DNA of 64,000 nt from Hydrogenophilales bacterium (GTDB taxonomy: Bacteria > Pseudomonadota > Gammaproteobacteria > Burkholderiales > Thiobacillaceae): NCBI GenBank assembly GCA_016703155.1, contig JADJCP010000001.1, forward strand, positions 868,001 to 932,000. The letters run 5' to 3'. A model generated the notes under the pieces. That model saw only the letters and a list, made by a program, of their open reading frames with translations, had not been told where the DNA came from and did not search any database. The position numbers and the translations under genes are program-made. Shown here piece after piece: positions 43,824-52,497 of the stretch (its first letter is position 1; each line of letters starts with the position of its first letter).

Positions 43824-44340
43824 ATGAAAACCCGAATATCGCTCCACGACGTGGAAAGGTGATGCGCGAGGACGATTTCATCGTCTCGAAGACCGACCTG
43901 AAGGGCCGCATCACCTACGGCAACCGGATATTCATCGAGTATTCAGGCTATTCCGCGAGCGAACTGCTCGGCGCCCAGCCCAACATCATCCGCCACCCGG
44001 ATATGCCGCGCGCCGTGTTCAAACTGCTCTGGGACACCATCCAGGCGCGCCAGGAGTGCTTTGCCTACGTCAAGAACATGGGCCAAGGACGGCAGCTTAT
44101 TGGGTCTTCGCCAATATCACGCCATCGTTCGACGCCAGCGGCAATCTGCTCGGCTACTACTCGGTGCGGCGCAAGCCCAAGGCCAGCGCCGTCAGACCGT
44201 GAGCGACCTGTACCACGCCATGCTCGACGCCGAGGCCCGCGCCGGCGGCGCGCGACGCCATGGCCGCCTCGGGCAAGCTGCTCACCGATCTCCTCCAGGA
44301 GAAGGGCGTCAGCTACGAAGAACTCATCCTGTCCATCTAG
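43824..44340 (+). pseudogene. PAS-domain energy-taxis protein, Aer/CetB-like (frameshifted)
   Basis: ATG at 43824 with a strong GGAGGAG ribosome-binding site. One Aer-type PAS domain: MREDDFIVSKTDLKGRITYGNRIFIEYSGYS, ELLGAQPNIIRHPDMPRAVFKLLWDTI and YVKNM, then in another frame YWVFANITPSFDASGNLLGYYSVRRKP. This is the FAD-binding PAS type of Aer (the NIIRHPDMP stretch is typical). A short C-terminal helix ends at a TAG at 44340. There is no membrane segment or MCP domain; those are encoded by the next gene, 18 bases on. Probably reports redox state to that receptor. Confidence 0.72.
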
Positions 44341-44358
44341 GCAACGGGGGCGCTTACC

Positions 44359-45810
44359 ATGAACACTTCGTTACCTTTCAAGCTATCCACCCCTGTCCTG
44401 GGCCTCTGGCTGCTGTTCCTGCTGACCGTACTTGGCCATGGACTGCCACAGGGTCAGCACCATCCTGCTGGTCGGCGTGCTCCCCGGGCACGGGGCTTCG
44501 CGTTCATTCCTACCTGAAGGCGCAGAAACTGCTTGCCCCCTTGCCGGAACTGGAGCGGGTCAGCCAGCGTATCAGCGACGGCCAGATTCGATGACCGCAT
44601 CACCAACATCGACGACAGCAACCCTATCGGTCTGCTCTGCTGGCGCGTCAACGACATGCTCGATCAGCTCGAAGCCTACTTCCGCGAGGTCGAGACTTCG
44701 TTCAAATACCACAGCGACGGCAAGTATTTCCGCAAGGCCCATTCCGCCGGCCTGCACGGGTTCTTCCACAGCAACCTGGACAAGGTCAACCTCTCGCTGG
44801 ACAGCATCGCCGAGCAATCGCGCCTGCAGTTACGCAAGCATCTGATCTCTTCGGTGCACCATCTGAATACCAATAACCTGCTCAGCAATCTGGGCAGCAA
44901 CCAGCAAGATCTGATCAAGATCACCAGCGAGATGCATCAGGTGCTGGATCGTGCCGCGCATACCCAGGAAGTCGCCCAGGAGAGCCGCGCGTCCGTGAGC
45001 TCCGCCGTGGAACAGCTGTCCGGGTCACTGGCCGGGTGAACCATGTCAGCGCCGCCGTGGTCAAGCTGAACGCGCGCAGCGAGGAGATCAGCGTCGCCGT
45101 CAACCTGATCACCACCATCGCCAACCAGACCAATCTGCTGGCCTTGAATGCCGCCATCGAAGCCGCCCGCGCCGGCGAACAGGGGCGCGGCTTTGCCGTC
45201 GTCGCCGACGAGGTGCGCAAGCTGGCCGAGAACACCAAGAACGCCTCGGAAACCATCGGCCGCGTCATGCTCGATTTGCAAACCGAGGCGGCGACCATGA
45301 TGAAAGAAGCCGAAGAGATGCGCGACATCACCTCGGTGACGCAAAACCATATCCGCGACATGGCCGACAAATTCAGCCTTTCGCCGACTCCGCGGAGGAA
45401 ACCAGACACGCATGGCCTGGCCCATGACCTGAGTTTCTCGACCCTGGTGAAACTGGACCACGTCATCTACAAGCAGCGCGCCAACATCACCCTGGAAAAA
45501 GGCGCGACTTCGGACGAGGCCAAGGCGGTCGAGGTGGGACCATCACAACTGCCGTCTGGGCAGTGGTACGAAACCGGCGACGGCAAGACACTGTTCGGCG
45601 CCTGCCGGTCGTTCGGCACCTTGCTCGAGCCCCACTCGCGCGTGCATGGCAGGTCCATGAATTGATGCACCACATCGCCTCGGGCTGGGAGCAAAACCTG
45701 GAGGTGCAGGAGGAAATGCTCGGCTGCCCAGGCGATGGAAGAGGCCAGCCGGGGCGTCATGACCATCATCGACCAACTGGTGGTCGAGAAGCGCCAAGCA
45801 GGCGGGCTGA
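44359..45810 (+). pseudogene. Methyl-accepting chemotaxis protein with C-terminal CZB domain, CetA-like (frameshifted)
   Basis: Opens MNTSLPFKLSTPVLGLWLLFLLTVL, with a second membrane helix close behind and almost no periplasmic part, as in Aer and CetA. Then a HAMP-like region (ISDGQ, DDRITNIDDSNPIGLL), the MCP hairpin tip LITTIANQTNLLALNAAIEAARAGEQGRGFAVVADEVRKLAE, and at the end a CZB zinc-binding domain (DHVIYKQRANI, GQWYETGDGKTLFG, VHELMHHIASGW). CZB domains bind zinc with His and Cys and sense zinc or oxidants. At least four frameshifts. Convergent with pilR at its end. Confidence 0.75.
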
Positions 45811-47142
45811 TCGATCCCTTGTCCAGGCCGAGGCGGTCGACCCGGTAACGCAGGCTGCGGAAGGTAACGCCGAGTTTGCGCGCGGCGGCGGTCTTGTTGC
45901 CGCGCGTCGCCTCCAGGGCTTTCTGGATGGCTTCGCGCTCGACCTTGTCGAGATAATCCTGCAACGGCAAGTCACCGGTGTCACCGCCCGTCTCGGCCAC
46001 CGATGGTCGGGTTGCAAGAAGATCATCGGCCTGATGGCCGCGCCGTCGCCCCGGGCACAGGCGCGCTCCAGGATGTTTTCCAGTTCGCGGACATTACCCG
46101 GGAAGGAATATTTCTGGAGTGCCGCCATGGCCGCCTCGGAGATGTCCGGCAGCACCGCGCCGGTCTCGCGCATCAGCCGCCCGGCGATATGCCGGGCCAG
46201 ATGCGGAATGTCCTCGCGCCGCTCGCACAACGGCGGCATGCGCATCTCGATGACGTTCAGCCGATAGAACAAACCTGGCGGAAGCGCCCCTCGGCGACCG
46301 CCTGGCCAGGATCCTGGTGCGACGCGCTGATCAGCGCACATCGACCGGATCTTCGCTGACGTCGCCGACCCGACGCACCCGACGTTCCTGGATGGCGCGC
46401 AGCAGTTTGACCTGCATCCCCATGGGCAACTCGGCAACCTCGTCGAGGAACAACGTACCGCCGCTGGCGGCCTGGAAGAAGCCTTCGCGATCCGTGTTGG
46501 CGCCGGTGAAAGCGCCTTTGCGATAGCCGAAGAATTCACTTTCCATCAAGGCCTCCGGGCAAGGCGCCGCAGTTCACCATGACGAACGGCCGGGTGGCGC
46601 GCCCCACCCTGGTTGTGGATCAGACGCGCCGCCACCTCCTTGCGCCGGTGCCGGAAGCTCCGAAATGAATACCGGCGCCTGGCCGCGCGCCAGCTTGTCG
46701 ATCAGCGCGCGGATATGGCTCGTCGGCCGGCGATCCGCCGATCAGACGCAACTCGCCCGGGGCGGCGCTTACCTGACCCGGCACCTTTGAGCGCCGTCTT
46801 CACCGGGCCCGCAACTGTTCCAGCGACACCGGTTTGGAGAGATAGTCGAAGGCCCCGGCCTTGAGGGCGGCGACGGCATTTTCGGCCGAGCCGAAGGCGG
46901 TGATCACGGCCACGGGCAGGTGCGGCCAGTCCTGGGCGATACGTCGGACGATATCGAGTCCGTTGCCGTCGGGCAGGCGCATATCGGTCAGGCAGTTCGT
47001 TGGCCCGCCGTCAGACGCGCGCCAGGCGGGACTCGACGGTGGTCGCGCGATCGACGTTCAGCCCCATGCGCGCCAGGGTGATCTCCACCAGGTCGAGCAA
47101 GTCCGGTTCGTCGTCGATGATAAGTATGGTCGGTGCGGTCAT
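45766..47142 (-). pseudogene. pilR: Sigma-54-dependent response regulator PilR (frameshifted)
   Basis: Activator of pilin and other RpoN genes in the PilS/PilR pair. Receiver domain: MTAPTILIIDDEPDLLDLVEITLARMG at the start and DMRLPDGNGLDIVRRIAQDWPHLPVAVITAFGSAENAVAALKAGAFDYLSKP, with the phospho-acceptor Asp and the Lys intact. The AAA+ domain has the RpoN-contact loop FGYRKGAFTGA and LFLDEVAELP (Walker B). The Fis-type helix-turn-helix is KTAAARKLGVTFRSLRYRVDRLGL at the end. At least five indels; the last residues overlap the MCP gene on the other strand. The start overlaps the pilS stop by ATGA. Confidence 0.78.
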
Positions 47143-48587
47143 GTGTCGCAGGTCAGTCGGAACAGCGCGCCTTCGTCCCGTGCCAGGCAGCTTAGCTGGG
47201 CCTGGTTCGCTTCGGCGAGTTCGCGGGCGATATGCAATCCCAGGCCGGTGCCCCGGCTGTCCGTGGTAAAGAAGGGCTCGAACAACCGCGCGACCAGGTC
47301 CGGCGCGATTGGCGCCGTCATTGTAAACCCGACGAGGCATTTCTCGCCGACTTTTCACACCCCGCCGGGCGCCGATGCGGGGATGCTGCCCGGCGCGCGC
47401 GGAGAACAATGCCGCAGGCCGTTGCGCAACAGGTTCCAGAGGATCTGATGCAAGTGGGTACGGTCGAATGCCGCCACCACGTTGCCTTCGATTTCAACTT
47501 CGATCAAACCATCCGGGAGACGCTCGCTCCCCTGGAATTCATCCAGGAAATCGGCGAGGAAGGCGGCCAGCACGATCGGTTCGCGCACCAGCCGATCGCG
47601 CCGGTTGAGCAGCAGCACATCCTCGACCATGCGGTTCAGGCGCGCGACGTTATCCTCGATGATGCGTGTCAGACGGCTGGCCCTTGTTCCAGTTCCGACA
47701 GGTCTTCAAGGACGATCACCGCACCCTCGCGCCGTTCCGCATCCAGTTCGATGAGCCGGGCCCGGAAGTGGCGCCCTTGCGGGCTTTTGAACAGGGTATC
47801 GAGGTTAGGATCGCGGCGCTTCCAGGCAGCCAGAAGCTCCGCCAGCCTGGGCGAGCAGTGCCGCAAGTCGGCATGCGGCGCGACGCCACAATCCAGCCAG
47901 ACCGAGGCCTGGCCGTTGGACTGGAGCAGGCGGTCCTGGCCGTCTACCACCACCACGCCATAGGGCAGATCCTGGATGACCCGGGCATTGACCTTCTCCA
48001 AATTGGCGGCCTCTTGTTCCTTGACCGGCCAGTTCGGCGGCAGCCAGGTGCCGCGCGCCAGGACATGCGACAGGCTGGCCACCATGAAGAAACCGACCGC
48101 CAGCAAACCGGCCTGCACGAAGCCCTGCGCACCACCGGCCCCGGTCCAAGTGGCGAAGCCCTGTTCGAACAACAGGGCGAGGTCGCCGCCGCGGGGATCA
48201 GCAACATCACCCGGGTACGGGCACGCAGCAGCCCGGCGGCGGCCATGTGGAGACCATGACCAACAACGCCAGCCCGGTGTCCTTGCCGCCACCGAGATGC
48301 ATCAGAACGATGAGTACCGCGCTGTCCAGCAATAACTGGCCCTGCAACTGCTGCTCGAAACCGGGATGGCGCTCGCGCAGCATGTATCCGATCGGCCAGG
48401 TCGCCGCGGCGTAGGCCAGGCTGATGACGAGGAAGCTCCCGAGATGCTCGCGACTTAGCCATGAGAGCCGGTCGGCGAACAGGGCGGAGAGGATGAAAAA
48501 GGCGGCAAGGTAAAGCCGAAAGCCGTTGAGATGCTTCAGCGAACGCCAGAAGCTCTCGGGATAGTGCGTCGCCGGTGCGGCAGTCAC
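47139..48587 (-). pseudogene. pilS: Sensor histidine kinase PilS (frameshifted)
   Basis: From the probable GTG at 48587: PESFWRSLKHLNGFRLYLAAFFILSALF begins the six-helix membrane domain typical of PilS. After a PAS domain (QDLPYGVVVVDGQDRLLQSNGQA) the kinase core is interrupted; pieces such as RMVEDVLLLNRRD and HLHQILWNLLRNGLRH (N box) and FEPFFTTDSRGTGLGL (G box) are in place. I do not see the full H box because an indel and probably some lost sequence lie near 47690. It is the partner of PilR, with an ATGA overlap. Frame changes at about 48250, 47690 and 47330. Confidence 0.75.
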
Positions 48588-48594
48588 GGCTGGG

Positions 48595-48777
48595 TTACTG
48601 ATCCTTCTGGCGATGTTCTTCGCAGCAGTAGACCTCGCCACGGCTCATCAGTGCCTCCGATCTCGGCAGATTCACGCCGCACACATGGCAGCGCACCATA
48701 TCCTCGACGTCCTTGCCGGGCTTCGGTCCGGAGATGTCGCCGCCCCGACGCGCAGCGCGCTTGAGGAAGAACACCAC
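48595..48777 (-). CDS. PP0621 family protein (zinc-ribbon-like)
   Basis: 60 residues. MVFFLKRAARRG is followed by a linker and a probable metal site: VRCHVCGVNLPRSEALMSRGEVYCCEEHRQ, with Cys-x2-Cys and a later Cys-Cys-x2-His. This arrangement is typical of the PP0621 family, often encoded directly upstream of pilS-pilR in betaproteobacteria, as here (8-base gap to pilS). No function is known. It marks the point at which the sequence becomes free of frameshifts again. Confidence 0.8.
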   Translation of the reverse strand: MVFFLKRAARRGGDISGPKPGKDVEDMVRCHVCGVNLPRSEALMSRGEVYCCEEHRQKDQ

Positions 48778-48807
48778 AAGGATGGTTACACCAATGATGA
48801 AAAGAGC

Positions 48808-49116
48808 TTAGTCAACGTCCAGTCCTCCCTTGTGCGTCTCGTTGACCAGCAGCAACAGGCGCTGGAAGGGGATGAAGCGGCCGTATTTCACGACCAGGGG
48901 CATGTAAGGCAAATCCTCGCCAAAACCCCATTGATAACGACCGCCGATCATGTCGTCATAGACCGTGCGCAGCATGATATCGAGTTGCTCGACGAACGGC
49001 CCGTACATCTCGGCGTTCTCCGGCTCGTATTCCATGCTGGTACGGAACTCGTCGATCTCGTAGACCGCCTGGTGCACAAGGTCGACATATTCATCGACAG
49101 TTTTAGGTCGTTTCAT
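48808..49116 (-). CDS. Conserved hypothetical protein
   Basis: 102 residues, acidic and helical, without membrane segments or cysteines. Segments such as TVDEYVDLVHQAVYEIDEFRTSMEYEPE and FIPFQRLLLLVNETHKGGLDV look strongly constrained (few low-complexity residues). I recall similar small proteins next to PP0621 and pilS genes in betaproteobacteria but know no function. It sits 30 bases upstream of PP0621 on the same strand. Confidence 0.75.
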   Translation of the reverse strand: MKRPKTVDEYVDLVHQAVYEIDEFRTSMEYEPENAEMYGPFVEQLDIMLRTVYDDMIGGRYQWGFGEDLPYMPLVVKYGRFIPFQRLLLLVNETHKGGLDVD

Positions 49117-49151
49117 GTGTGGTCATGGCAAGTTAGATAACAGGCTTCGGA

Positions 49152-49913
49152 TTATGCGCGATCCAGGGCAGCCAGGACAGCACCGAAACCATCGGCAAGC
49201 GGTGCCTGGATACGCAAAGGCAGGCCCGTTACCGGGTGCGCGCAGGCCATTTCCGTACAGGCCAGCAGCAGCCTGCTGGAGCCGAACAGCGCCTGGAACA
49301 GGCGGTTGTGCCGGCCTTTGCCATAGGTGGCGTCGCCGATGATGGGATGGGCGATGTGTTTCAGGTGCCGACGCAACTGGTGCCGGCGCCCGGTCAGTGG
49401 TTCCAGTTCCAGCAAGGCATAGCGGCTGGTGGCGTAGCGGTCAACCTGACAGGGCAGTTCCCAGGTCATCAGGCGCCGGTAGCGCGTGACCGCCTCCTGT
49501 GGCGGCGCATCCGGGCGGCCCCCGGCATAGTCGTCGCGGATACGTGCCAGGGCGTGATCGACCACTCCGGCGGCCAGGGGGTGTCCGCGCACCACGGCGA
49601 TATAGCGCTTGCGCACCGCTCCGGTCTCGAAACCGACGCCCAGGACATGGGCGATATCACTGGCAAAGGCGAACAGCAAGACGCCCGAAGTGCCCTTGTC
49701 CAGCCGATGCACCGGGAAGACGAAGCGGCCGCTTTGTTCCCGCACCATCTGCAAGGCGAAACGGGTTTCGTGGCGGTCTATGCCGGTACGGTGCACCAGC
49801 AGACCCGAGGGCTTGTGCACGGCAATGAGATGCTCGTCCCGATACAGCACGGGTAAAGGCGCCTCCTTGGAGGCTGCATCCTCGGAATCGACGCAAGCGT
49901 TCATCGGTCGCAT
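49152..49913 (-). CDS. truC: RluA-family pseudouridine synthase, TruC-like
   Basis: 253 residues. The catalytic Asp is in HRLDKGTSGVLLFA near 69-82; also present are LIAVHKPSGLLVHRTGIDRHETRFALQ near 31-57, the YIAVVRG strand near 104, and LTGRRHQLRRHLKHIAHPIIGDATYGKGRHN near 175-205. No S4 domain at the N-terminus. The short form with KPSGLLVHRTGID is typical of TruC, which modifies U65 of certain tRNAs, though other RluA enzymes look alike. Divergent from gcvR. Confidence 0.82.
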   Translation of the reverse strand: MRPMNACVDSEDAASKEAPLPVLYRDEHLIAVHKPSGLLVHRTGIDRHETRFALQMVREQSGRFVFPVHRLDKGTSGVLLFAFASDIAHVLGVGFETGAVRKRYIAVVRGHPLAAGVVDHALARIRDDYAGGRPDAPPQEAVTRYRRLMTWELPCQVDRYATSRYALLELEPLTGRRHQLRRHLKHIAHPIIGDATYGKGRHNRLFQALFGSSRLLLACTEMACAHPVTGLPLRIQAPLADGFGAVLAALDRA

Positions 49914-49966
49914 TATGGTGATGTCCGGCTACAATGTCGGCACCTATCGTGACTGACCCTACCGAC

Positions 49967-50512
49967 ATGAATACACCGTCCAACCGCGACCTGCTGGTCA
50001 TCACCGCCTCCGGCGACGACCAGGTAGGCTTGGTACAACGCTTCACCAGCCGCATCACCGAGGCCGGCTGCAACATCGAAGACTCGCGCATGGCCCTGCT
50101 GGGCGGCCAGTTCGCGATCATCATGCTGATCTCCGGGCGCTGGGATGCCCTGACCAAGCTTGAAGACAAGCTCGACCCGCTGGGCGAGGAACTCGGCCTG
50201 TCGATCATCCACAAGCGCACCCGCGACGCCGAACGACCGCTGCCGCTGGTCCCCTACCACATCGAGGTGGTGGCCATGGACCACCCGGGCATCGTCCACA
50301 ACCTGGCGGATTTTTTCTCGAAGCTGAACATCAATATCGAGGAACTGGCCACCGACACCTACCCGGCACCGCATACCGGCACGCCCATGTTCAAGGTCGA
50401 CATGATCGTCGGCATCCCCGCCGCGCTGCACCTGCCCACCTTGCGCGGCGACTTCTTCGACTACTGCGACAACCTCAATCTCGACGCCATCTTCGAGCCG
50501 TCGCGCGGCTGA
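49967..50512 (+). CDS. gcvR: Glycine cleavage system transcriptional repressor GcvR-type (two ACT domains)
   Basis: 181 residues from the ATG at 49967. An ATG at 49934 is possible but lies on a TACAAT that could be the -10 box (49930-49935). Two ACT domains: LLVITASGDDQVGLVQRFTSRITEAGCNIEDSRMALLGGQFAIIMLISG near 9-57 and VVAMDHPGIVHNLADFFSKLNINIEEL near 94-120. This is the GcvR architecture; GcvR binds glycine and modulates GcvA in E. coli. No gcvA lies nearby, so the regulatory target is unproven here. Confidence 0.82.
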   Translation: MNTPSNRDLLVITASGDDQVGLVQRFTSRITEAGCNIEDSRMALLGGQFAIIMLISGRWDALTKLEDKLDPLGEELGLSIIHKRTRDAERPLPLVPYHIEVVAMDHPGIVHNLADFFSKLNINIEELATDTYPAPHTGTPMFKVDMIVGIPAALHLPTLRGDFFDYCDNLNLDAIFEPSRG

Positions 50513-50540
50513 AGCGCGCCGGTCCGGCATGCAACACGCT

Positions 50541-51434
50541 TCAACCCAGCCACGCCGCGCCGCGCACCCCGCTCGAATCGCCATGTCTTGGCGGCAGCAG
50601 GCGTGTCGAGACCGTATCCGAAAAGACATAGCGGCCCCATAACCGGGGAACATTGTCGTAGAGCCGCCCCAGGTTCGACATGCCACCGCCCAGGACGATG
50701 GCATCCGGGTCGAGCAGGTTGATGACATGCGCCAGACCGCGCGCCAGGCGATCCTCGTAGCGCTGCAAGGCGGTCTCGCTGGCAGCGTCGCCGCGCGTGG
50801 CGAATTCGGCGATCTCGACGGCCGCTCTGGCCGGGCCGCCCCGGGCGGAAAAATCCCGAGCCAGGCCGGTGCCGGAGATCCAGGTTTCCAGACAGCCATG
50901 ACGACCACAGTAGCACTCCGGCCCGGGCAGTTCCTCGGCCTGGGGCCAGGGCAATGGATTGTGCCCCCACTCGCCGGCAATGGCATTCGGGCCGCTCAAA
51001 ACCTGGCCGCGCACGACGATCCCCGCGCCGCAGCCGGTGCCGACGATCACGCCGAAAACCACCTCGGCGCCAGCCGCGGCACCATCGGTGGCTTCGGACA
51101 ACGCGAAACAGTTGGCATCGTTGGCCAAAGCGATGCTTCTGCCCAGGCGCGCCTCGATGTCCTGCTTCAGGGGACGGCCGTTCAGGCAGACTGAGTTGGA
51201 GTTTTTCATCAGCCCGGTCGCCGGCGAGATTGCCCCGGGGGTACCGATGCCGATACCCGCCGCGGGTTCCAATGCAGCCTCGGCGGCATCGACCAAGCCA
51301 GCCACCGCCTCAATGGTGCCAAAGTAATCGCCTCGCGGCGTCGGCACGCGCCGGCGGAAGCACTCCCGGCCGGATGAGTCCAGCGCGATCAGCTCGATTT
51401 TCGTGCCGCCCAGGTCGATCCCCAGCCGAACCAT
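50541..51434 (-). CDS. ROK family sugar kinase (fructokinase-like)
   Basis: 297 residues. ATP-binding motif DLGGTKIELIALD near 7-19, LANDANCFALSEATDGAA near 104 with the catalytic Asp, GVIVGTGCGAGIVV near 129, and the ROK zinc site with His in GEWGHNPLPWP near 155 and Cys residues in CYCGRHGCLETWISG near 174-188. Segment spacing and size match Mak-type fructokinases of proteobacteria, but glucose or mannose kinases in ROK are similar, so the sugar is open. Convergent with gcvR. Confidence 0.85.
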   Translation of the reverse strand: MVRLGIDLGGTKIELIALDSSGRECFRRRVPTPRGDYFGTIEAVAGLVDAAEAALEPAAGIGIGTPGAISPATGLMKNSNSVCLNGRPLKQDIEARLGRSIALANDANCFALSEATDGAAAGAEVVFGVIVGTGCGAGIVVRGQVLSGPNAIAGEWGHNPLPWPQAEELPGPECYCGRHGCLETWISGTGLARDFSARGGPARAAVEIAEFATRGDAASETALQRYEDRLARGLAHVINLLDPDAIVLGGGMSNLGRLYDNVPRLWGRYVFSDTVSTRLLPPRHGDSSGVRGAAWLG

Positions 51435-51511
51435 GCCGTCCTCCGCAATTCCCCGAGATGGGCGTCGATGCTATGCTGCACGTCTTCCCGAAACAAGCCC
51501 TGGTAACCCCG

Positions 51512-51922
51512 ATGCAAGCCCGTAACGCCCTGGAACAACTGCTCGACGAAGCGCTCAGCGACAACGTCAGCCCCGAGGACTTCGCCACCCGCATGATCGA
51601 CATGCAGGTATTCATGCCGGTGCGCGACGAAAAGCACCAGATCGCCGGATTCCAGCGCTCCACCCAGGCCGAACCCCTGGTACTGGAAGACGATGAAGGC
51701 AATCGCGCCCTGATCATCTTTTCCGCGCCCGAACATGCCAAGGAATTCATGGCCCAGTTCGAGGGTTACAGCGGCGGCTTGCTCACCGAGTTCTCCTGGG
51801 TGCTGCAACGCATGGGCGACGAGATCGGCATCGCCTTGAACCCGGGCATGGACCTGGGTTTCGACTTCGACCCGGGCATGGTGGCGATGCTCTGCGCCCT
51901 GCTGCCGGATGCGGCGGAATGA
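51512..51922 (+). CDS. SseB-family protein
   Basis: 136 residues from the ATG at 51512 (MQARNALEQLLDEALS), chosen because SseB proteins open with such a helix; ATGs at 51459 and 51473 in the same frame are alternatives. The SseB core is seen: FMPVRDEKHQIAGFQRST, LEDDEGNRALIIFSAPEHAKEFMAQF and ALNPGMDLGFDFDPGMVAML (the NPG segment is common in the family). Function unknown in most bacteria. It overlaps the next gene by ATGA. Confidence 0.75.
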   Translation: MQARNALEQLLDEALSDNVSPEDFATRMIDMQVFMPVRDEKHQIAGFQRSTQAEPLVLEDDEGNRALIIFSAPEHAKEFMAQFEGYSGGLLTEFSWVLQRMGDEIGIALNPGMDLGFDFDPGMVAMLCALLPDAAE

Positions 51923-52491
51923 GCGAAATCCATCAATTCCCCCGGCCCGAGATCGAGGGCGACACGCGCAAGGTCGGCGAGGCCTACCTGGCCGACCACA
52001 CCCGGTATGAGGAAGGCGCCCGCTACACCTACTCGCAGGGCGCACACGATCTGGTCCTGTTCTGGTCCGCGCCGAGCGCGGCGGAGATCGCCGGTTTCCG
52101 CGACCAGCCGATCGAAGTCGGCCTGTACCACAACGGCCCGGCGGCCTTCCTGCTGTACAAGATCGACCAGGTCTGCGAATGGTCCGACGTCGCCTTCAAC
52201 ATCCGCCGCCTGTCCGATGCCGAACGCCAGATGCCGGACGAGCCGACCGGTGAGCGGGCGCGCTTCCGCCTCACCCTGGTCGATACCGGTGACGGCATCA
52301 TCAAGGCCAAGCGCCTCGTCTCGCTGGACAAGGTGATGACCCAGGCCCTGCGCCACACCATGCACGAGCAGGCGACCCAGCCCTTCAACCAGACGCTCTA
52401 CGATATCGCCGTGCAGGAGACCTACGCCCGCTTCCCGGATACCGACGCCCTGGTCCAGGCGGCGGAACTCGTCGAAGCCACCCTCGGATAA
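51919..52491 (+). CDS. Conserved hypothetical protein
   Basis: 190 residues, soluble, acidic, with no signal peptide or membrane helix. Conserved-looking segments are HDLVLFWSAPSAAEIAGFRDQPIEVGLYHNGPAAFLLYKID near 43-84 and ALRHTMHEQATQPF near 143. I do not recognise a characterised family. ATGA overlap with the SseB-like gene and a 6-base gap to the oxidase gene suggest one transcript of three genes. Confidence 0.75.
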   Translation: MSEIHQFPRPEIEGDTRKVGEAYLADHTRYEEGARYTYSQGAHDLVLFWSAPSAAEIAGFRDQPIEVGLYHNGPAAFLLYKIDQVCEWSDVAFNIRRLSDAERQMPDEPTGERARFRLTLVDTGDGIIKAKRLVSLDKVMTQALRHTMHEQATQPFNQTLYDIAVQETYARFPDTDALVQAAELVEATLG

Positions 52492-52497
52492 ACCGGC

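Noticed and set aside
40138..47330. A genomic island of decaying genes
   Set aside because: The affected genes are chromosomal housekeeping genes, on both strands, with normal codon use; no integrase, IS element or composition change borders the region.
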